Shown one piece after another: positions 34,714-37,590 of a DNA stretch of 37,590 bases (positions within the stretch are counted from its first letter, which is position 1; each line of letters starts with the position of its first letter). Location of the stretch: the NCBI GenBank assembly GCA_903851385.1, contig CAINOC010000067.1, positions 1 through 37,590 of the forward strand, read 5' to 3'. Under the pieces are notes generated by a model. That model was not told where the DNA came from, did no database searches, and was given only the letters and a program-made list of their open reading frames with translations. Made by a program: the position numbers and the translations under genes. Source of the stretch: an uncultured Chlorobiaceae bacterium. GTDB taxonomy: Bacteria > Bacteroidota > Chlorobiia > Chlorobiales > Chlorobiaceae.

Positions 34714-35547
34714 TTATTTCTGCCCATTAGCACACATTTCACCGAGTCTCTTCTTTGCTATTGCATCACCGCGGCCGGCAGCAAGACGATACCATTTAAC
34801 CGCTTCAGCACAGTTTTTTTCCATCCCATACCCTTTTTCATACATCAAACCAAGAGTGATCTGTGCCTTTACATTTCCTTGCGTTGCTGCAAGGCGAAAC
34901 CATTTTACGGCTTCTGTGTAATTAGGAACGACACCATTACCTTTTGCATACATCACTCCGAGATTGTTCTGCGCCATGCTATGGCCTTGAGCTGCAGCAA
35001 GCCGATACCATTTAACTGCTTGAACGTTGTCCTTGAGAACTCCTGAACCAGTAGCGTATGATACCCCGAGATTGTATTGTGCTTTTGCATCTCCATGAGC
35101 CGCAGCAAGCCGATACCATTTAACTGCTTCAGTTACGTTCTGAATAACGCCTTTACCTGTAGCATACGATACCCCGATGTTATACTGGGCATCTGCCATC
35201 CCTTTTTCTCCTGCAAGACGATACCATTTAAGGGCTTCGGCATAGTTCTGCTCCACTCCCTGACCCATATAGTACATCTCCCCAAGATTGTACTGTGCAT
35301 GGACAAACCCTTGTTCAGCAGCAAGACGAACCCATTTAAAAGCTTCAGCATAATTTCGTTCTACTCCATAACCTTTATAATAGATACCCCCGAGAATAAA
35401 TTGAGCCTCAGCATTTCCTTTTTGTGCTGCATAACGCAATTCTGATATTTTATTGGGCGACGCTCCGCTTACTGCCACGAAAAACAGCATTGAGCAAAAA
35501 AAGAAAATGAGCGTAATATATCTCGCGTTCATTACCTCGACCCCCAT
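34714..35547 (-). CDS. Secreted Sel1-repeat protein A
   Basis: 277 residues. A signal peptide (about 12-28, ITLIFFFCSMLFFVAVSGA) is followed by about six and a half tandem 36-residue Sel1-like repeats with the pattern AQ..LG..Y..G.GV..N..EAVKWYRLAA. The repeats form an alpha-solenoid for protein-protein contacts, usually in the periplasm. The start is either ATG 35547 or ATG 35532; GAGGT lies almost adjacent to the second. It is a paralogue of the next Sel1 gene upstream, with near-identical repeat blocks, so one arose from the other by duplication. The partner is unknown. Confidence 0.9.
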   Translation of the reverse strand: MGVEVMNARYITLIFFFCSMLFFVAVSGASPNKISELRYAAQKGNAEAQFILGGIYYKGYGVERNYAEAFKWVRLAAEQGFVHAQYNLGEMYYMGQGVEQNYAEALKWYRLAGEKGMADAQYNIGVSYATGKGVIQNVTEAVKWYRLAAAHGDAKAQYNLGVSYATGSGVLKDNVQAVKWYRLAAAQGHSMAQNNLGVMYAKGNGVVPNYTEAVKWFRLAATQGNVKAQITLGLMYEKGYGMEKNCAEAVKWYRLAAGRGDAIAKKRLGEMCANGQK

Positions 35548-35781
35548 CTTTATGACTGCATGAACGGTTAAAACGCAAACAACTATATTATATATTTAAT
35601 ATATAATATAATCATCAAAACCATTTCTATCGACTAGGAATCGGCCTTTTTATATAAGATATATTTACTGCTTTTGAGATAGATACAGAGGGAAGATTTA
35701 TAGAAGAATCATCTGCCGAGATTCCGGAAACAAGAATAATCTCTTTTTGGAGATAACTTGTGAAAAGGAGAGGATGTTAGA

Positions 35782-36681
35782 TTAATTGGATATTGTCTGG
35801 AGATTCACATAGCCTGATTCATGAGCATGATCAAGTGCAAGCTGATTCACACTCAAAGATTTTGAGTCATTGTAAGCATTCCCGTGCCCCAACTCAACCA
35901 GCTTCTTCTGAGCTATTGAACTGCCCTTGGCAGCTGCAAGCCTATACCAGTTAAGTGCTTCAGTCACGTTTTTAGCAATTCCATAACCCTTCTCATGCAT
36001 CAATCCGAGAGTGATCTGTGCCTTTACATTTCCTTGTATTGCTGCAAGGCGAAACCATTTTGCTGCTTCTGTATAATTTTGAGCGACACCGCTTCCTTTT
36101 GCATACATCACACCCAGATTGTTCTGAGCCATACTATGACCTTGATCAGCTGCAGACCTATACCATTTTACTGCTTCAGAAAAATCCTGAACAACTCCCT
36201 TGCCTGCAGCATACGACACAGCCAGATTGTACTGTGCCTTTTGATCACCCTGATCAGCTGCAAGCCGATACCATTTAACAGCTTCTGAGAGGTCCTGAAC
36301 AACTCCTTTACCTGCAGCATACGATACACCAAGATTGTACTGTGCCTCCGGCATCCCCTGTAAAGCCGCAAGACGAAACCATTTTGCGGCTTCAGTATAG
36401 TTTTGATCGATACCCTCACCCTTATAGTACAGCTCACCGAGATTGTACTGCGCCTTTGCAAACCCATGGTCAGCTGCAAGACGAACCCATTTCAGTGCAT
36501 CCACATAATTCTTTTTGACACTATCTCTACTGTAATACATCCTGCCCAGACTCAATTGGGAATCAGCATTACTATCGTCAGACGCAATCCGTATATCTGA
36601 AATCACTCCAGAAGTCTCTGCTCTGACTGTCCCGAAAAACAGGGTAGAACAACAAATAATTATAAGAGCTTCTTTTAGCAT
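35782..36681 (-). CDS. Secreted Sel1-repeat protein B
   Basis: About 299 residues from ATG 36681 (MLKEALIIICCSTLFFG), chosen because the signal peptide then begins at once; an ATG at 36705 is also possible. Six to seven Sel1-like repeats follow, and two consecutive ones share the block YAAGKGVVQD with LSEAVKWYR/FSEAVKWYR, a sign of recent internal duplication. The C-terminal extension (KSLSVNQLALDHAHESG) lacks repeat character. It lies in tandem with its paralogue (about 230 bases between). Like it, this is probably a periplasmic scaffold of unknown target. Confidence 0.9.
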   Translation of the reverse strand: MLKEALIIICCSTLFFGTVRAETSGVISDIRIASDDSNADSQLSLGRMYYSRDSVKKNYVDALKWVRLAADHGFAKAQYNLGELYYKGEGIDQNYTEAAKWFRLAALQGMPEAQYNLGVSYAAGKGVVQDLSEAVKWYRLAADQGDQKAQYNLAVSYAAGKGVVQDFSEAVKWYRSAADQGHSMAQNNLGVMYAKGSGVAQNYTEAAKWFRLAAIQGNVKAQITLGLMHEKGYGIAKNVTEALNWYRLAAAKGSSIAQKKLVELGHGNAYNDSKSLSVNQLALDHAHESGYVNLQTISN

Positions 36682-36705
36682 TGCTTCATGAAGGATAACA
36701 TTCAA

Positions 36706-37244
36706 CTTATAGCTTAACTACAACCTTTAAAAAAGATCTACGTCTCCAAACTTCCGGAAACCGAACAAAATTAAATTAATACTGCAATTTCCATGCCGTA
36801 ATATCAAAACAGGCCCACAAAAAAATCTAATACTCTATAAGTATTTATTTTAATAATGTTTAGATTATAAATAAATGTTGCGAAATATGTATTGTTAGTT
36901 AAATATTGCCTTAAAAAGAGACACCTTGTCTCAGATACGTCTCGAAGATTGACACCCCGTTCACTGAACAAAAAAATCAAGTAATAAAAAAATAGCGAAG
37001 AGGAAAAAGCTCCGCTTCGCTATCAAAAACAACAACATGTCAGGTCTTAACGTATCAATCATCAGTCATCTAAACTACACTGAATCATCACCACAACACA
37101 CAAAACCTGACCCGACCCGTTGCTGCCATCTATACAAGAACATAATCATGCGTCATCAACCAACTTTTTCATCCATTCATTAACTTCGACGCGATTTCTT
37201 TCAGAATCTTGCGGTGGAAAAGAAAGTTTTTTTTACTGATTAAT
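36706..37244. other. Intergenic region between Sel1 gene B and permease
   Basis: About 540 bases, AT-rich, without a gene I can support. It contains a small GAGAC/GTCTC hairpin near 36915-36930 and a terminator at 36992-37023. A short C-terminal-looking peptide frame (RNRVEVNEWMKKLVDDA, near 37150-37205 minus) has no start codon and no partner. Confidence 0.5.
36992..37023 (-). terminator. Rho-independent terminator
   Basis: ATAGCGAAG (36992-37000) and CTTCGCTAT (37015-37023) are perfectly complementary, with GGA/TCC pairing further inside. On the minus strand the stem is followed by seven T. It probably serves the minus-strand permease operon that ends at 37245. Confidence 0.8.
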
Positions 37245-37590
37245 TTATTCGTATCGGAGTGCTTCGACTGGTTTAAGTGCAGCAGCTTTTCTAGCTGGCC
37301 AGAGGCCGAAGAATATCCCGGTAAGTGCTGAGAATGCCGTTGCAAGCACAACCGAGATCGGTGAAGTTATGACCGACCATCCGGCAAAATAGGAGAGAAT
37401 AAGGGAGATGGCAATGCCCAGCATGATGCCGATCAAGCCGCCGCTCACCGTCATGCCAACCGACTCGACCAGAAACTGCAGCATGATATCGTTTTTCCTC
37501 GCTCCAATAGCCTTTCGCAGCCCGATCTCCCGTGTGCGTTCTGTCACCGATACCAGCATGATATTCATAATCCCTATGCCTCCAACTACC
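37245..37590 (-). CDS. MacB/FtsX-type ABC transporter permease, 3' end only
   Basis: Partial gene: the frame stays open to the window edge at 37590 and the 5' part is outside. The visible 115 residues begin [35 protein letters not shown], the typical FtsX-fold junction. A hydrophobic helix near [20 protein letters not shown] and the last helix before [19 protein letters not shown] follow, the classic MacB C-terminus. MacB-type permeases pair with an ATPase and a periplasmic adaptor to export peptides or macrolides, or work with lipoprotein or cell-division partners. The substrate cannot be judged from this fragment. Confidence 0.9.
   Translation of the reverse strand, partial: VVGGIGIMNIMLVSVTERTREIGLRKAIGARKNDIMLQFLVESVGMTVSGGLIGIMLGIAISLILSYFAGWSVITSPISVVLATAFSALTGIFFGLWPARKAAALKPVEALRYE

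Noticed and set aside
35995-36479. Open frames opposite or across the Sel1 genes
   Set aside because: They are products of the repetitive Sel1 coding sequence read in other frames.
37150-37235. Peptide-like frame RNRVEVNEWMKKLVDDA on the minus strand
   Set aside because: No start codon and an upstream stop within about 28 codons; probably chance or a tiny remnant.
1-37590. CRISPR array
   Set aside because: No regularly spaced repeats of 24-40 bases with unique spacers are present. The repeats found are dispersed or coding (Sel1).

Overview
The window looks like the chromosome of a green sulfur bacterium (Chlorobiaceae, Chlorobium/Pelodictyon type). This is inferred from the look of the housekeeping proteins (GltB/GltD, ClpX, SucC, GpmA, TadA), from succinyl-CoA ligase beta as part of a reverse-TCA metabolism, and from the density of toxin-antitoxin debris that such genomes carry. 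No photosynthesis gene is present, so the assignment is moderate only.

Layout. (1) 0.5-3.7 kb: a sensor histidine kinase without a visible response regulator, a Cu/Zn-efflux-type permease, and a secreted DUF1566 protein. (2) 3.9-15 kb: an accessory zone with an AAA/DUF4143 ATPase, a frameshifted DUF4160 gene with its DUF2442 partner, an intact UPF0175/DUF3368 pair, an orphan XRE antitoxin, an intact VapBC pair, a RAYT-type transposase, fragments of AbiEi-like, YhcG-like and group-II-intron-associated genes, and a large solitary SF1 helicase-nuclease. Behind these lie decayed second copies of the UPF0175/DUF3368 module and of the transposase. (3) 15-19.5 kb: a visibly AT-richer run of co-oriented genes of unknown function. 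It ends on its downstream side in an attC-like imperfect palindrome and starts on its upstream side with a zinc-ribbon/HEPN gene followed by a phospholipase-D-like gene. (4) 20.07 kb: tRNA-Val(GAC), whose 3' end faces the accessory zone, so it may be the island boundary. (5) 20.2-37.6 kb: mostly core genes: clpX, a DUF4404 gene, gltD, gltB and gpmA (all minus), a nitronate monooxygenase-like gene, a membrane protein, tadA, sucC, an L,D-transpeptidase-like protein, two paralogous secreted Sel1-repeat proteins, and the 3' end of a MacB/FtsX-type permease cut by the window edge.

How genes work together. GltB and GltD form glutamate synthase. The UPF0175/DUF3368 and VapB/VapC pairs are antitoxin-toxin operons. 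The HEPN and PLD-like genes, linked by a small coupled ORF, are the best candidate for an undescribed (probably defensive or toxin-like) system. All functional statements rest on motif reading; no database search was run.
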